Origin: Paenibacillus sp. RUD330
Lineage (GTDB): Bacteria; Bacillota; Bacilli; Paenibacillales; Paenibacillaceae
Direction: 5' to 3'
Length of the DNA: 64,000 bases
Assembly: GCF_002243345.2 (NCBI RefSeq)
Contig: NZ_CP022655.2
Location: forward strand, 4,768,001-4,832,000
Of the stretch, positions 16,179-25,416 are shown piece by piece (within the stretch, counting starts at the first letter, position 1; every line of letters starts with the position of its first letter). The notes under the pieces are model-generated. The model was not told the DNA's origin. It saw only the letters and a list, made by a program, of their open reading frames with translations, and searched no databases. The position numbers were made by a program, and so were the translations under genes.

Positions 16179-18067
16179 CAGATGTTCTCCCCCCGTGTTA
16201 GAATCAGTTGCGGCAGCGTCATGACCACCTTCGTAAAGCTGCCCTCGATGCTCTCGATCCGGATGCCGTACTCCCTGCCGTAGCTCATGACGAGCCTATG
16301 GTCCACATTCCTCAGCCCGATGCCGCTTCCTTCACGGCCGCCCTTCTGCACGCGGCTCCTCAGCTCCTGATAGTCCGCTTCCTCCATCCGCAGCATGCCC
16401 GAGAGCATGCGCAGCTTCTCCTCGGGAATGCCGGCGCCGGAATCGGTCACCTCAATGACGCATTCGTTCATCCGGTTCGCGGCGGATACCGTCACGGTCA
16501 GCCGGGAGACGCCCGACTCCCCGTCCATGCCATGCTTGACGGCATTTTCCACGATCGGCTGGAGCGACATCTTGAGCACTTCCTGGTCCATGCATTCCGG
16601 CGGAATATCCAGCTTGAGCTCAAGCCGGCCATCATAGCGGACGTTCATGATCGCCATGTAATTCTGGATATGCTGGATCTCGTCCCGCAGCCGCACATGC
16701 CCCCTCGTCCATTGGAGGCTGTACCGCATCATGCCGCCGAGCGAGGTCAAGGAATCGGAGATCGTGTACTGGCCTTCGATCTCCGCCAGCATCTTGAGAT
16801 TCTCCAGCGTGTTGTAGAGAAAATGCGAGTCGATCTGGTTTTTGAGCGAGCGCAGCTCCGCCTCCTTGGAGGCCGCCTGCCGGTTGACCTGGTCGACGAT
16901 CAGCTCGTTGATCTTCTTCAGCAGCTGCCGGTAGTGATGGCCGAGCTCGCCGACCTCGTCGCTGCCCGTCACGGGCACATCCACGTGGAAGTCGCCGCTG
17001 CGCACCTTTTTCATGGAATCCCTCAGGACGCGCAGGCGCTTCAGAATGATCGACTGCATGAAATAGGACAGCAGGCTGAGGACGGCGACGAGCACCACGA
17101 TCATGATGACGAGGTTGCCGCGCGTTCTCTGGATGTCGGCCAGCGTGTCCGTCCGGTTGACGAGATTGACGAGATGGACGTCCAGCATCGGGATATACGT
17201 GTGCAGCGCCAGATAGGATTGGCCTCCCTCCGAGAAGGCCGAGATGGCGTTCGCTTCCGAATCCGTCAGCTTCACATGCTTCAGCAGGCTCTCCGGCGTG
17301 TTGCTCCCGTAGATCGGCGCTCCCCTGTCGGTGTACAAAACGCCGTTGCGCCCCACCACCAGCAGCCGCGAGGTCGGATCCTGGACGCTGCCGAACGTCT
17401 TGTTGAAGAAGTTCTCCAGCTCCATGCTGACTTCCAGGATGCCGTTGTGGGTCGTATCGTCCGGGTATTTGAATTCCCGGAGAAGGGACACGTACGGAAT
17501 TTCCACAAAGGGACCGGCAGTCGAATTGGTGAGGACGGAACGGTCCATTTGCAGCTCCCACCAGACCATGCCCTTCTGCTGCTTGACCGTATCGTACCAA
17601 TACTTGGTTTTGATCCGGCTTTCATTGAGAATGACCGGCCAGAACTCATGCACGTACGGATTGTTGTTGAACAGCCGGATGTTGGCGATGCGCGGGTTGT
17701 TGAAGAGGAAATTCTGGAACATGCTGAACGTCTTGGTCTTGAACTCCAGCAGCCAGGCGGTATCCATATCCTCCTGCGTCTGGAGATAGTCGACCATCTC
17801 CCGGTTGGACAAGGCCATCTGCCCCGTCCATTCCATCAGCTCCATATTGTTGCGGATATTCGTCTTCTCGATGTCAAGGATGCTCTCGTTCTTCTTGGTC
17901 AGCTCCCGAATCGAGTAATCGGACACCCCGTGGAGCGTATACCAGGCGAACAGCACCACCGGCACGATGATGATGAGCACGAATGAAGCGATCAGCTTCA
18001 CCTGCAGGGGAAGACTGCCCGCGTACTCCCGAACCGTTGCCGTCAACTGCCTTCCCGCTCTCGCCAT
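16178..18067 (-). CDS. YesM-type sensor histidine kinase
   Basis: About 629 residues from ATG 18067 (MARAGRQLTATVREYAGSL); an alternative TTG lies at 18100. Helix 1 (VKLIASFVLIIIVPVVLFAWY) and helix 2 (GNLVIMIVVLVAVLSLLSYFMQS, about residue 330) flank a roughly 270-residue extracellular Cache-like sensor. A HAMP region follows (KKVRSGDFHVDVPVTGSDEVGELG), then the His_kinase domain (LKNQIDSHFLYNTLENLKMLAE, with the phosphorylated His) and an HATPase with IVENAVKHGMDG and DSGAGIPEEKL. It phosphorylates the AraC-type regulator 14622-16178. Its place in an operon with an LplA/B/C transporter suggests carbohydrate sensing. Confidence 0.92.
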   Translation of the reverse strand: MARAGRQLTATVREYAGSLPLQVKLIASFVLIIIVPVVLFAWYTLHGVSDYSIRELTKKNESILDIEKTNIRNNMELMEWTGQMALSNREMVDYLQTQEDMDTAWLLEFKTKTFSMFQNFLFNNPRIANIRLFNNNPYVHEFWPVILNESRIKTKYWYDTVKQQKGMVWWELQMDRSVLTNSTAGPFVEIPYVSLLREFKYPDDTTHNGILEVSMELENFFNKTFGSVQDPTSRLLVVGRNGVLYTDRGAPIYGSNTPESLLKHVKLTDSEANAISAFSEGGQSYLALHTYIPMLDVHLVNLVNRTDTLADIQRTRGNLVIMIVVLVAVLSLLSYFMQSIILKRLRVLRDSMKKVRSGDFHVDVPVTGSDEVGELGHHYRQLLKKINELIVDQVNRQAASKEAELRSLKNQIDSHFLYNTLENLKMLAEIEGQYTISDSLTSLGGMMRYSLQWTRGHVRLRDEIQHIQNYMAIMNVRYDGRLELKLDIPPECMDQEVLKMSLQPIVENAVKHGMDGESGVSRLTVTVSAANRMNECVIEVTDSGAGIPEEKLRMLSGMLRMEEADYQELRSRVQKGGREGSGIGLRNVDHRLVMSYGREYGIRIESIEGSFTKVVMTLPQLILTRGENI

Positions 18068-18175
18068 GCCGCCTTCACATCCTGCCTCATGATGGTACAA
18101 GCCCGGTCATCCGCCTCGGAAGGAAGCGGACGGCCAGGCTTGATGGTCAACCTCTATCGGCCGGAGCCGGATGAA

Positions 18176-19867
18176 TCATTTGCCGAAGGATTCAAGCTTT
18201 TTCAGGTTGGACTCGAATGCGGATTGACGGTAAGCATCGATCGCTTCCTGTTCGTTGCGGTCCTTCAGGTACTTGTTGAAGATCTCGTCGAATTCGGAAT
18301 CCGATTTCGCCAGCAGCATCTTCGGCAGCGCTTTGCCCCACGCACGGTTGTTCTTGCTTTGGGCGACGCCTTCCTTGCTCGTAGCGGCCGGGTCGAGATT
18401 GTCGTATTCGGCCATGCTGATCGATTTGCCCTTCGTCCAGTCTTCCATCTGCTTGGAAGGCTCGACGCTAGGAGGCACCCACTGCAGGTTCATGTTCGTG
18501 TCCATGAGCATCCAGTACGTGAACGAAGCGCCGTATTTCTGGTCGAACGCCGTGCGGTCCTTGTTGAGCAGGTCCAGCACTTCCGGCTTGAACTGGTCTT
18601 TGCCGTCGATTGTATCATAGGTGACGCCTTTCTCACCAAGATACATATCTTTATTGCCTTCTTCGCTCATCAGGTAGCTGAGGAAAGCGATGGCGCGTTT
18701 CTTGTCCTTGACGTTTTTGGAGATCAGCGTGACCGTCCAGCCGGAGATGCCTGGACCGGACAGCGTCGGCTGCTCGCCGGCTGCGTTCTTCGGTCCGTCC
18801 ACGGCGATGTAGACCATGTTCGGATCCTTTTGGAACAGCTGCGTGTTCTGCGCCGCGAAGTCTGAGCGCTGGTACAGCATCGCGAAGTAGCGGCCTTGGG
18901 CGATCTTTTCTTCCATCTGCGGACGCTTGTCGATGAAGATGTCCTTCGCCAGCAGGCCGTCCTGGTTCGCCTGGCGGAATACTTTCAGCCACTTGAGGTA
19001 TTCCGGATCCTGGCGGCGGTCATACAGCTTGCCGTCCTTCACCTGAGGAATGGCAAGGAAGTTCTGGAGGTAGGCTTCAAGCGAGTAGTTGCCGGTTTCC
19101 GTGAATTCATGCAGGCCGAGCGGAATGAGCGGCTGGCCGTTCACATCCGGGAATTTCTCCTTGGCCATTTTAAGCGCATTCAGGAATCCTTCCGGCGTGC
19201 TCATATCCGGCTTGCCGAGCGCCTCGTACATATCCTTGCGGACGGCGAAGGTCTGGTTGGACGTGAAGTTCTCGCCGTATTTCTCGTAGTCGGCCGGGGA
19301 CGACGATGCGTTCGGGTAGCCGTATACATTGCCGTCGTCCTTCGTATACCAGCCCACCTTGGCCGGGTCGGCGACCTTGAAGAAGTAGGGATCGTATTCC
19401 TTCGCCAGCTCGTTGAGCGGCAGCACCAGCTTGCCCTCGATCATCTTGCGGACGCCTTCCTCGTACCAGCCGAGCGTGATGAAGTCAGGCAGCGAGCCGG
19501 ACGCCATCAGCGTGTTCAGCTTCTCGTTCTCGTTGCCGGCCGGCACGATGAAGTTCAGCTTGACGCCGGTTTTCTTCGTGATGTACTCGGCTGTTGCGTC
19601 GCCGCCCCACTTCTTGTTGAACCAGCTGAAGTTCATGTACCAGTCGAACGTGATCGGCGAGGTGTCTTGCTTCCAAGCCGGCTCGTCGCTCGCCGCGGGA
19701 GCCGGAGATGTCGATGCTTCCGTATTTGCCGCCGGAGCCGGAGATGCGGCGCCTTCGTTCCCTTTGCTGTTGCTGCCGGCATTATTGCCGCCTCCGGAGC
19801 AGGCCGCCACGGAGAAGGTCATGGCGAGCGCCAGAAGCGTCGTTGCCACCTTACGCGTTGTTCCCAT
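18176..19867 (-). CDS. LplA-type ABC transporter substrate-binding lipoprotein
   Basis: A 563-residue lipoprotein: signal peptide with lipobox FSVAACSGGG (Cys about residue 23), a Ser/Ala/Pro/Glu-rich linker to residue about 65, then a large binding domain starting SPITFDWYMNFSWFNKKWGGD. Conserved features of the LplA family include GVKLNFIVPAGNENEKLNTLMASGSLPDFITLGWY and the C-terminal Tyr/Trp-rich segment. Proteins of this group bind oligosaccharides for permeases of the LplB/LplC type, which are the next two genes upstream. It is followed by the kinase and regulator genes, a typical Paenibacillus arrangement. Confidence 0.92.
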   Translation of the reverse strand: MGTTRKVATTLLALAMTFSVAACSGGGNNAGSNSKGNEGAASPAPAANTEASTSPAPAASDEPAWKQDTSPITFDWYMNFSWFNKKWGGDATAEYITKKTGVKLNFIVPAGNENEKLNTLMASGSLPDFITLGWYEEGVRKMIEGKLVLPLNELAKEYDPYFFKVADPAKVGWYTKDDGNVYGYPNASSSPADYEKYGENFTSNQTFAVRKDMYEALGKPDMSTPEGFLNALKMAKEKFPDVNGQPLIPLGLHEFTETGNYSLEAYLQNFLAIPQVKDGKLYDRRQDPEYLKWLKVFRQANQDGLLAKDIFIDKRPQMEEKIAQGRYFAMLYQRSDFAAQNTQLFQKDPNMVYIAVDGPKNAAGEQPTLSGPGISGWTVTLISKNVKDKKRAIAFLSYLMSEEGNKDMYLGEKGVTYDTIDGKDQFKPEVLDLLNKDRTAFDQKYGASFTYWMLMDTNMNLQWVPPSVEPSKQMEDWTKGKSISMAEYDNLDPAATSKEGVAQSKNNRAWGKALPKMLLAKSDSEFDEIFNKYLKDRNEQEAIDAYRQSAFESNLKKLESFGK

Positions 19868-19951
19868 TGAAAGTTGCCCCTTTTCTATGGATGATGAGTG
19901 CGATCTATATTATCAAACCCGCGCCTGGCGGGAAGGATAATCCTCTTTGCG

Positions 19952-20848
19952 TCAGCCCTTGATGGAGCCGACCATGAAGCCCTTGACGAAGTATTTCTGC
20001 AGGAATGGATACACGCACACGATCGGCGCGGTCGTGACGACCATCGTCGCCAGCTTCAGCGACTGGCTGGTCACGGTCTGCGTGACGCCGCTCGGCATCG
20101 CTCCCAGCATCTGGTTGGAGCTGGATTGGGCGACGACGCGATACAGGAACGTCTGAATCGGCTGCAGGTCCATGTTGTTCATGTAGATCATTCCGGTAAA
20201 ATAATCGTTCCATTGATAAACCCCGTGGAACAGTGCGATCGTGACGACGACAGGCATCGAGACCGGAATGACGACCCGGAAGAAGATCGTGAAGTCGTTG
20301 GCTCCGTCCATCTTGGCCGCCTCCTCCAGTCCGGCCGGAATTTCCCGGAAGAAGCTGAGGAAGATGATGAGGTCGAAAAAGCTGAACGCTGCCGGAATGA
20401 TGTAGACAAGGAAGTTGTCCAGCATGTGGAGATCGCGGATCAGCAGGTAGTACGGAATCAGGCCGCCTCCGAAGAACATCGTGATCGTGCCGATGATCAT
20501 GTAGATATTGCGGCCGATCAGCTCCCTTCGGCTCACGGCGTAGGCGACCATCGCCGTGAACAGGACGTGGACGGGAACCCCGATCAGCGTCTTGGCCACC
20601 GTGACGCCCATGGCGGTCATGATGCCTTGGCTGCGGAAGACCGCTCCGAAGCTGTCCAGGCTGAACTGCCGCGGCCACCAGTAGATGCCTCCTCGCATCG
20701 CGTCCGCCCCGTCGTTGAAAGCATTGACGAGGACGTACCAAATGGGATAGAGCGTCAGGAAGCAAATGACGAGCATCAGGAAACCGTTGACGATGCCGAA
20801 GGCCGTTTCGCCGGGGGTTTGCCTTTTGAGGGTAAACATGGTTGGCAC
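19952..20848 (-). CDS. LplC-type sugar ABC transporter permease
   Basis: A 298-residue permease (starts MPTMFTLKRQTPGETAFGIV). Six helices are visible, with the ATPase-docking loop AAKMDGANDFTIFFRVVIPVSMP. The C-terminus KYFVKGFMVGSIKG is typical of the LplC/YtcP group. The start lies 9 bp after the stop of the LplB-type gene. It acts with 20858-21826 as the channel for the binding protein 18176-19867; the ATPase must be encoded elsewhere. Confidence 0.92.
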   Translation of the reverse strand: MPTMFTLKRQTPGETAFGIVNGFLMLVICFLTLYPIWYVLVNAFNDGADAMRGGIYWWPRQFSLDSFGAVFRSQGIMTAMGVTVAKTLIGVPVHVLFTAMVAYAVSRRELIGRNIYMIIGTITMFFGGGLIPYYLLIRDLHMLDNFLVYIIPAAFSFFDLIIFLSFFREIPAGLEEAAKMDGANDFTIFFRVVIPVSMPVVVTIALFHGVYQWNDYFTGMIYMNNMDLQPIQTFLYRVVAQSSSNQMLGAMPSGVTQTVTSQSLKLATMVVTTAPIVCVYPFLQKYFVKGFMVGSIKG

Positions 20849-20857
20849 GGACCTCCT

Positions 20858-21826
20858 TTAGAACAGCGAGTTGTTGTTGAGCTTCTTGGTGACGAAGTTC
20901 GCCCCGACGAGCAGAATGAGAGCGATGACGGACTTGATCAGGTTGACCGCTGTCGAGTAGGAGAAGCGGTTGTCGATCAGGCCGGTCTGGTAGACGTAGT
21001 AATCGATTACGGTGCTCGCATCGGCGTTGAGCTGGTTGCGCAGCACGAGAATCTGGTCGAAGTTGGAGTTCAGGACGTTGCCGACCGCCAGGATGAACAG
21101 GATCGTGATCGTGCCCATGATGGATGGGAGCGTGATGTTGCGCATCTTCTGGAAGCGCCCCGCTCCGTCGATCGTCGCGGCCTCGTAAAGCTCGGGCGAC
21201 ACGCTGCTGATGGCCGCGAGATAGATGATCGCCGACCAGCCGAGCTCCTTCCAGATATCCGAGACGATGATGATGGACCAGAAATACTTCGGCTCGGCCA
21301 GATAAGTTATAGGTGAATCGATTACATTCAATGACAGCAAAATCTTGTTGATGACGCCGACATCGGACAGCCAGGTGGCGAGGATGCCTCCGAGGATGAC
21401 CCAGCTCAGGAAGTGAGGCAGGTACGTGATCGTCTGCGTCCACTTCTTGAACAGGACGGACCGGACTTCATTCAGCAAGAGCGCAAATACGATCGGGAGC
21501 GGAAATCCGATGATCAGCTTGATCAAGCTGATGCCGAGCGTATTCTTGATGACGGTCAGCAGCATGTCGTCGTTCAGGAATTCCTTGAAGTTGTCGAGGC
21601 CGACCCAAGGCGCCATCGACATCGGGAAGATGATGTCGTATTCCTTGAACGCGATGATGATTCCGTACATCGGAATGTAGTTGAAAACGACCATCCAGGC
21701 GACGCCGAGCAGCGCCATGATCTGCAAATACCTCTGGCTGTACAGCCTTCTCAGCCACTTCTGCCCTCTCCCCATGTCTGCGGCGGTCCTTAAGGACGGG
21801 GATTTCACCTGAGCGTCTGACTTCAT
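20858..21826 (-). CDS. LplB-type sugar ABC transporter permease
   Basis: A 322-residue permease and first gene of the operon LplB-LplC-LplA-YesM-YesN. It has a long N-terminal tail, a first helix at YLQIMALLGVAWMVVFNYIPMYG, the docking loop YEAATIDGAGRFQKMRNITLPSIMG, and the family C-terminus ITKKLNNNSLF-like end. GGAGG lies 9 bases before ATG 21826. A cre-like box at 21856-21869 overlaps a plausible -10 (TACAAT on the minus strand, 21854-21859), so glucose repression through CcpA is likely. Confidence 0.92.
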   Translation of the reverse strand: MKSDAQVKSPSLRTAADMGRGQKWLRRLYSQRYLQIMALLGVAWMVVFNYIPMYGIIIAFKEYDIIFPMSMAPWVGLDNFKEFLNDDMLLTVIKNTLGISLIKLIIGFPLPIVFALLLNEVRSVLFKKWTQTITYLPHFLSWVILGGILATWLSDVGVINKILLSLNVIDSPITYLAEPKYFWSIIIVSDIWKELGWSAIIYLAAISSVSPELYEAATIDGAGRFQKMRNITLPSIMGTITILFILAVGNVLNSNFDQILVLRNQLNADASTVIDYYVYQTGLIDNRFSYSTAVNLIKSVIALILLVGANFVTKKLNNNSLF

Positions 21827-21855
21827 TGCCTTGCACCTCCGTTAACTGCCCTCAT

Positions 21856-21869
21856 TGTAAGCGCTTCTA
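21856..21869. promoter_or_regulatory. cre-like site upstream of the LplB operon
   Basis: TGTAAGCGCTTCTA matches 12 of 14 positions of the Bacillus cre consensus (TGWAANCGNTNWCA) with the AAGCGCTT core intact. It lies 30 bases before the start codon and over a possible -10 box. Confidence 0.55.
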
Positions 21870-22020
21870 GAGGACAAAAACAGGTACCGGATTCTAGATA
21901 AGGTTACTATTTTTCAGGTGCGGCTTCGATCGGATTCCCAGCTCCTGCGTCGATTTCCCGCTCGGCTGGAGCGGTCTTCTTTCCGGCAGGATCCGAAAAA
22001 AGACATCATTTCGAAACATC

Positions 22021-22052
22021 TTGCCCATTGTGCATGTTTGCCCTATGGGCAA
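22021..22052. promoter_or_regulatory. Operator region of the TetR/MMPL unit
   Basis: TTGCCC occurs at 22021-22026 and 22038-22043, with its inverse GGGCAA at 22047-22052. The last two form a 15-bp palindrome with a TAT centre; the outer pair TTGCCCAT/ATGGGCAA spans the whole 32 bp. This is a likely binding site for the TetR-family protein that follows. The rest of 21870-22125 shows no gene. Confidence 0.6.
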
Positions 22053-22125
22053 TACTATGAGTAGGCTTTAGTTGTCAATCGGTAAATCCTTGGGAAAGAG
22101 AGGTGCGCGCTTAAACAGCAGAACC

Positions 22126-22740
22126 ATGAACAAACTTACCTTGCGTGAACTGAAAAAAGAAGTCACCGCCCACGCGCTGGCCGAAGCGGCTTTCGAGCTT
22201 GCCGTGGAGCATGGGCTGGACGGCTTCGTCGTCGACGACATCGCGCGCCGCGCCGGCTACTCCAGAAGAACGTTCGCCAATTATTACACCTGCAAGGAGG
22301 AGGCGGTCGTCATGGCGGCCTTCGCCTTCAAGGAGAAGCAGGAGCCGATGGACCTGCTGGAGGCGCTGCCGGAAGGCGCTCACCCGCTGGACGTGCTGTA
22401 CCGGCTCATGACGATGCGGCTGACGGCAACGCTGATCCGGAGATTGCGCACGCTCGTGGCGCTGTCCAAGCGCTCGCCTTCCCTGGAGCCTTATATCCTC
22501 AGCCTTCTGCGCCGCCTGCAGCTGGAGGCGCAGACGACCTTGAACGATATTTCCCGCGGGAGATATCCGGAGGGCTACTCCCATCTTCTCGCCGGGGCCC
22601 TGTACGGAGCCGTGCTGCCTCTCATCGACGGAAGCCTCGACGTCCTCCTGCCGGACGAGCCGGAGCCGGCCGATTCCGGAGCCGCAACGTTCGAGCATTA
22701 CCTGGACACGGCTTTCAGCTACTTGCGCAACGGCTTTTAG
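22126..22740 (+). CDS. TetR-family transcriptional regulator
   Basis: About 204 residues from ATG 22126 (MNKLTLRELKKEVTAHALAE). The TetR DNA-binding domain is clear: AAFELAVEHGLDGFVVDDIARRAGYSRRTFANYYTCKEE, including the helix-turn-helix and the conserved FxNYYxxKEE end. The remaining helical domain would bind a ligand. An upstream TTG at 22072 gives 18 more residues but lacks family support. The MMPL exporter gene follows after 48 bp, so the protein most likely represses that exporter through the inverted repeats at 22021-22052. Confidence 0.9.
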   Translation: MNKLTLRELKKEVTAHALAEAAFELAVEHGLDGFVVDDIARRAGYSRRTFANYYTCKEEAVVMAAFAFKEKQEPMDLLEALPEGAHPLDVLYRLMTMRLTATLIRRLRTLVALSKRSPSLEPYILSLLRRLQLEAQTTLNDISRGRYPEGYSHLLAGALYGAVLPLIDGSLDVLLPDEPEPADSGAATFEHYLDTAFSYLRNGF

Positions 22741-22788
22741 TCCGCTTTTCCCCTCAACTCGTTCAATCAAAAAGGAGATCTGCTGCTT

Positions 22789-25200
22789 ATGTCCACATTT
22801 CTTTATCGGGCGGGTAAATCCGCCTACGACAAGCCATGGCGGTTCATCCTGAGCTGGGTCGCGATTCTCGGCGTCGTCCTTGCCCTGCTCGGAATCAACG
22901 GCATCCACGTCACCTCCGAGATGAAGATCGAAGGCACGGAATCGCAGAAGGTGCTGGATCAGCTGCAAAAAGAGCTGCCGGAAGCCTCCGGCGGACAAGC
23001 CAGCGTCGTATTCACCGCTCCAAAAGGCGAACGCCTGGATACGGCGGAGCGTTCGGCCCTGATCCAAAAAGCCGTCGACGACGTGTATCACCTCGACTAT
23101 GTCATCAATCCCGCCGAGCTGGCTGCGCAGGCGGCGGCAGCCGCCGCGGCGCAAGGCCAGGCCGGAGGCTCTCCCGAGGCTGGCGCCGCGGGCACGGCGG
23201 ATGCCACGGGCGGACAAAGCCAGGCAGGAGACGCCGCCGCTTCCGGAGCGGCAGGCGGCGGGCATACGCAGAGCGCCGCGCCGTCCTATGGCCCGATGAT
23301 GGTCGACGGCGCGCCGCTGCCCGGAGTCATGCTTTCCGCCGACGGCAGCGTAGCGATGCTCCAGTTCCAGTTCACCGTGCAGCAGACCTCGCTGCCCAAA
23401 TCGGTGACGGACAGCGTCATCGCAGCCATCGACACCGTCGAGCAGAACGGCTCCGGCATCACCGCGCTGCCCAGCGACTCGCTGACGGGCAAGCCCGCCA
23501 TCGGCTCCACGGAAGCCATCGGCGTAGCGGTCGCCGCCGTCGTCCTGCTGATGACGCTCGGCTCGGTCGTCGCCGCAGGACTGCCGCTGCTCTCCGCCCT
23601 GCTCGGGGTAGGAATCAGCGTCGGCGCGGCGTTCGCCTTCTCCAAGTTCATTCCGATGACCGACATCACGCCGGTGCTGGCGCTCATGGTCGGCCTGGCC
23701 GTCGGCATCGACTACTCGCTGTTCATCGTCAACCGCCAGCGGCGGATGATGCTCGATCAGGGCCTCAGCGCGCGCGAAGCGGCGAGCCGCTCCGTCGGCA
23801 CGGCCGGCAGCGCGGTCTTCTTTGCCGGCTTGACCGTCATCATCGCCCTCTGCGGCATGCTCGTGATCGGCATCGCCTTCCTGTCCGCGATGGCGCTGGT
23901 CGCCGCTGCGACCGTCTTCGTCAACGTCCTGCTCTCCCTGACGCTGCTGCCTGCGCTGCTTGGCCTCATCGGCGAAAAGATCGTCTCGCCCAAGGCGCGG
24001 GCAAAAAACGCCGCTTCGTCGAAAAAAAGCCACGGCTTCGCACATCGCTGGGCCACAGGAGTCGTCAAGGCCCGTTGGCTCGTCGTGATCGGAGTCGTGG
24101 CCGTGCTCGGCGCTGCCGCGATTCCGGTCGCCAAGATGGAGATGGGCATTCCCTCCGGCGCGACCGCCAATCTCGACACTCCCGTCAGGCAGAGCTACGA
24201 CGCCATCTCCGACGGCTTCGGCGAAGGCTACAACGGCCCGCTGCTCCTCGTCGCGGAGCCTGCCTCGGAATCCGGCGCCATTACGCCGGAGGGTCTCAAC
24301 AAGCTGGTCCAAGGGCTTCAAGGCCAGGAGGGCGTCGCTCTCGTCTCGCCGATGGGCATCAACAAGACCGGCGACATCGGCATCATCAGCGTCATCCCGA
24401 CCACGGGACCGACCGACGCGGCAACCCGGACTCTCGTCCAGGAGCTCCGCGCTCCCGACTCCGCCGTCGCCAAGGAGAACCATGTCACGATCGGCGTCAC
24501 CGGCTTCACGGCCATCAACATCGACATGTCCTCCAAGCTGGCCGACGTATTCCCGACCTACATCCTCATCATCGTGATTCTGTCGGTGATCATTCTCCTG
24601 CTCGTGTTCCGTTCGATCATCGTTCCGATCAAGGCTACGGTCGGCTTCCTGCTCAGCGTGCTCGCCACGTTCGGCATCACCACCGCCGTCTACCAATGGG
24701 GCTGGCTCCATTCCATCTTCGGCTTCGACACGGGCGGTCCGCTGCTCAGCTTCATGCCGATCATGGTGACCGGCATCCTGTACGGCCTCGCGATGGACTA
24801 TCAGGTGTTCCTCGTCAGCTCCATGCGGGAATCGTACGTCCACGGACATAAAGGAACGGACAGCGTCATTCACGGCTATGAGCAGTCCAGCCGCGTCGTC
24901 GTGGCGGCCGCCGTCATCATGGTGTCCGTATTCGCCGGCTTCATCTTCGCTCCGGATATCATGATCAAGCAGATCGGCTTCGCCCTCGCGGCAGGCATCC
25001 TGATCGACGCCTTCATCATCCGCATGACGCTCGTGCCCGCCGTCATGGCCATCTTCGGAGATGCGGCCTGGAAGCTTCCGAAGTGGCTCGACCGCATGCT
25101 GCCGAACCTCGACGTCGAGGGGGACAAGCTGATCGCCCAGCTCAACGCCAAGGAGCAGGCAGCGCATCACGGGACCGTTCAAGGCCAGGATCGCATTTAA
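22789..25200 (+). CDS. MMPL-family RND-type exporter
   Basis: An 803-residue membrane transporter. The two-fold RND layout is visible: helix 1 (PWRFILSWVAILGVVLALLG), an extracellular domain to about residue 240 with an unusual Ala/Gly-rich insert (AAQAAAAAAAQGQAGGSPEA, about residues 105-160), helices 2-6 including LALMVGLAVGIDYSLFIVNR (proton-relay Asp-Tyr pair), a second extracellular domain, and the repeat with GILYGLAMDYQVFLVSSMRE. MMPL proteins export lipids, siderophores or drugs using the proton gradient. AAGGAG precedes the start. It forms a two-gene unit with the TetR regulator. Confidence 0.93.
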   Translation: MSTFLYRAGKSAYDKPWRFILSWVAILGVVLALLGINGIHVTSEMKIEGTESQKVLDQLQKELPEASGGQASVVFTAPKGERLDTAERSALIQKAVDDVYHLDYVINPAELAAQAAAAAAAQGQAGGSPEAGAAGTADATGGQSQAGDAAASGAAGGGHTQSAAPSYGPMMVDGAPLPGVMLSADGSVAMLQFQFTVQQTSLPKSVTDSVIAAIDTVEQNGSGITALPSDSLTGKPAIGSTEAIGVAVAAVVLLMTLGSVVAAGLPLLSALLGVGISVGAAFAFSKFIPMTDITPVLALMVGLAVGIDYSLFIVNRQRRMMLDQGLSAREAASRSVGTAGSAVFFAGLTVIIALCGMLVIGIAFLSAMALVAAATVFVNVLLSLTLLPALLGLIGEKIVSPKARAKNAASSKKSHGFAHRWATGVVKARWLVVIGVVAVLGAAAIPVAKMEMGIPSGATANLDTPVRQSYDAISDGFGEGYNGPLLLVAEPASESGAITPEGLNKLVQGLQGQEGVALVSPMGINKTGDIGIISVIPTTGPTDAATRTLVQELRAPDSAVAKENHVTIGVTGFTAINIDMSSKLADVFPTYILIIVILSVIILLLVFRSIIVPIKATVGFLLSVLATFGITTAVYQWGWLHSIFGFDTGGPLLSFMPIMVTGILYGLAMDYQVFLVSSMRESYVHGHKGTDSVIHGYEQSSRVVVAAAVIMVSVFAGFIFAPDIMIKQIGFALAAGILIDAFIIRMTLVPAVMAIFGDAAWKLPKWLDRMLPNLDVEGDKLIAQLNAKEQAAHHGTVQGQDRI

Positions 25201-25230
25201 GCCGCGAAAAAGACAAAGGCACCTTCTGTA

Positions 25231-25270
25231 AATAACCAAGGCCGATACTCCTGTGTCGGCCTTGGTTATT
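25231..25270 (+). terminator. Long hairpin after the MMPL gene
   Basis: A perfect 15-bp stem (AATAACCAAGGCCGA and TCGGCCTTGGTTATT) with a 10-base loop, 30 bases past the MMPL stop. A T-run is weak (TTATTTAG), so termination is likely but not certain. Confidence 0.65.
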
Positions 25271-25342
25271 TAGGGGGTGCATTTTTTATGGGCTTAAACG
25301 ATCAGGGCATGAAACGAAACCGCATCACCGGTCTCGGGACGC

Positions 25343-25370
25343 AAAAAAAAGCCTCCCGGCCGGGAGGCTC
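25343..25370 (-). terminator. Rho-independent terminator of udk
   Basis: GCCTCCCG-GC-CGGGAGGC stem followed on the minus strand by eight T, about 50 bases after the uridine kinase stop. Confidence 0.88.
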
Positions 25371-25416
25371 ATGAGGCATAACCGGTTCGCGCCGGCTGCC
25401 GGATCAGGCAGGATGG

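Noticed and set aside
22111-25239. A 1042-codon minus-strand open frame across the TetR and MMPL genes
   Set aside because: It is the antisense shadow of two genes with clear family motifs; its composition (Asp/His/Arg-rich) is typical of high-GC antisense frames.
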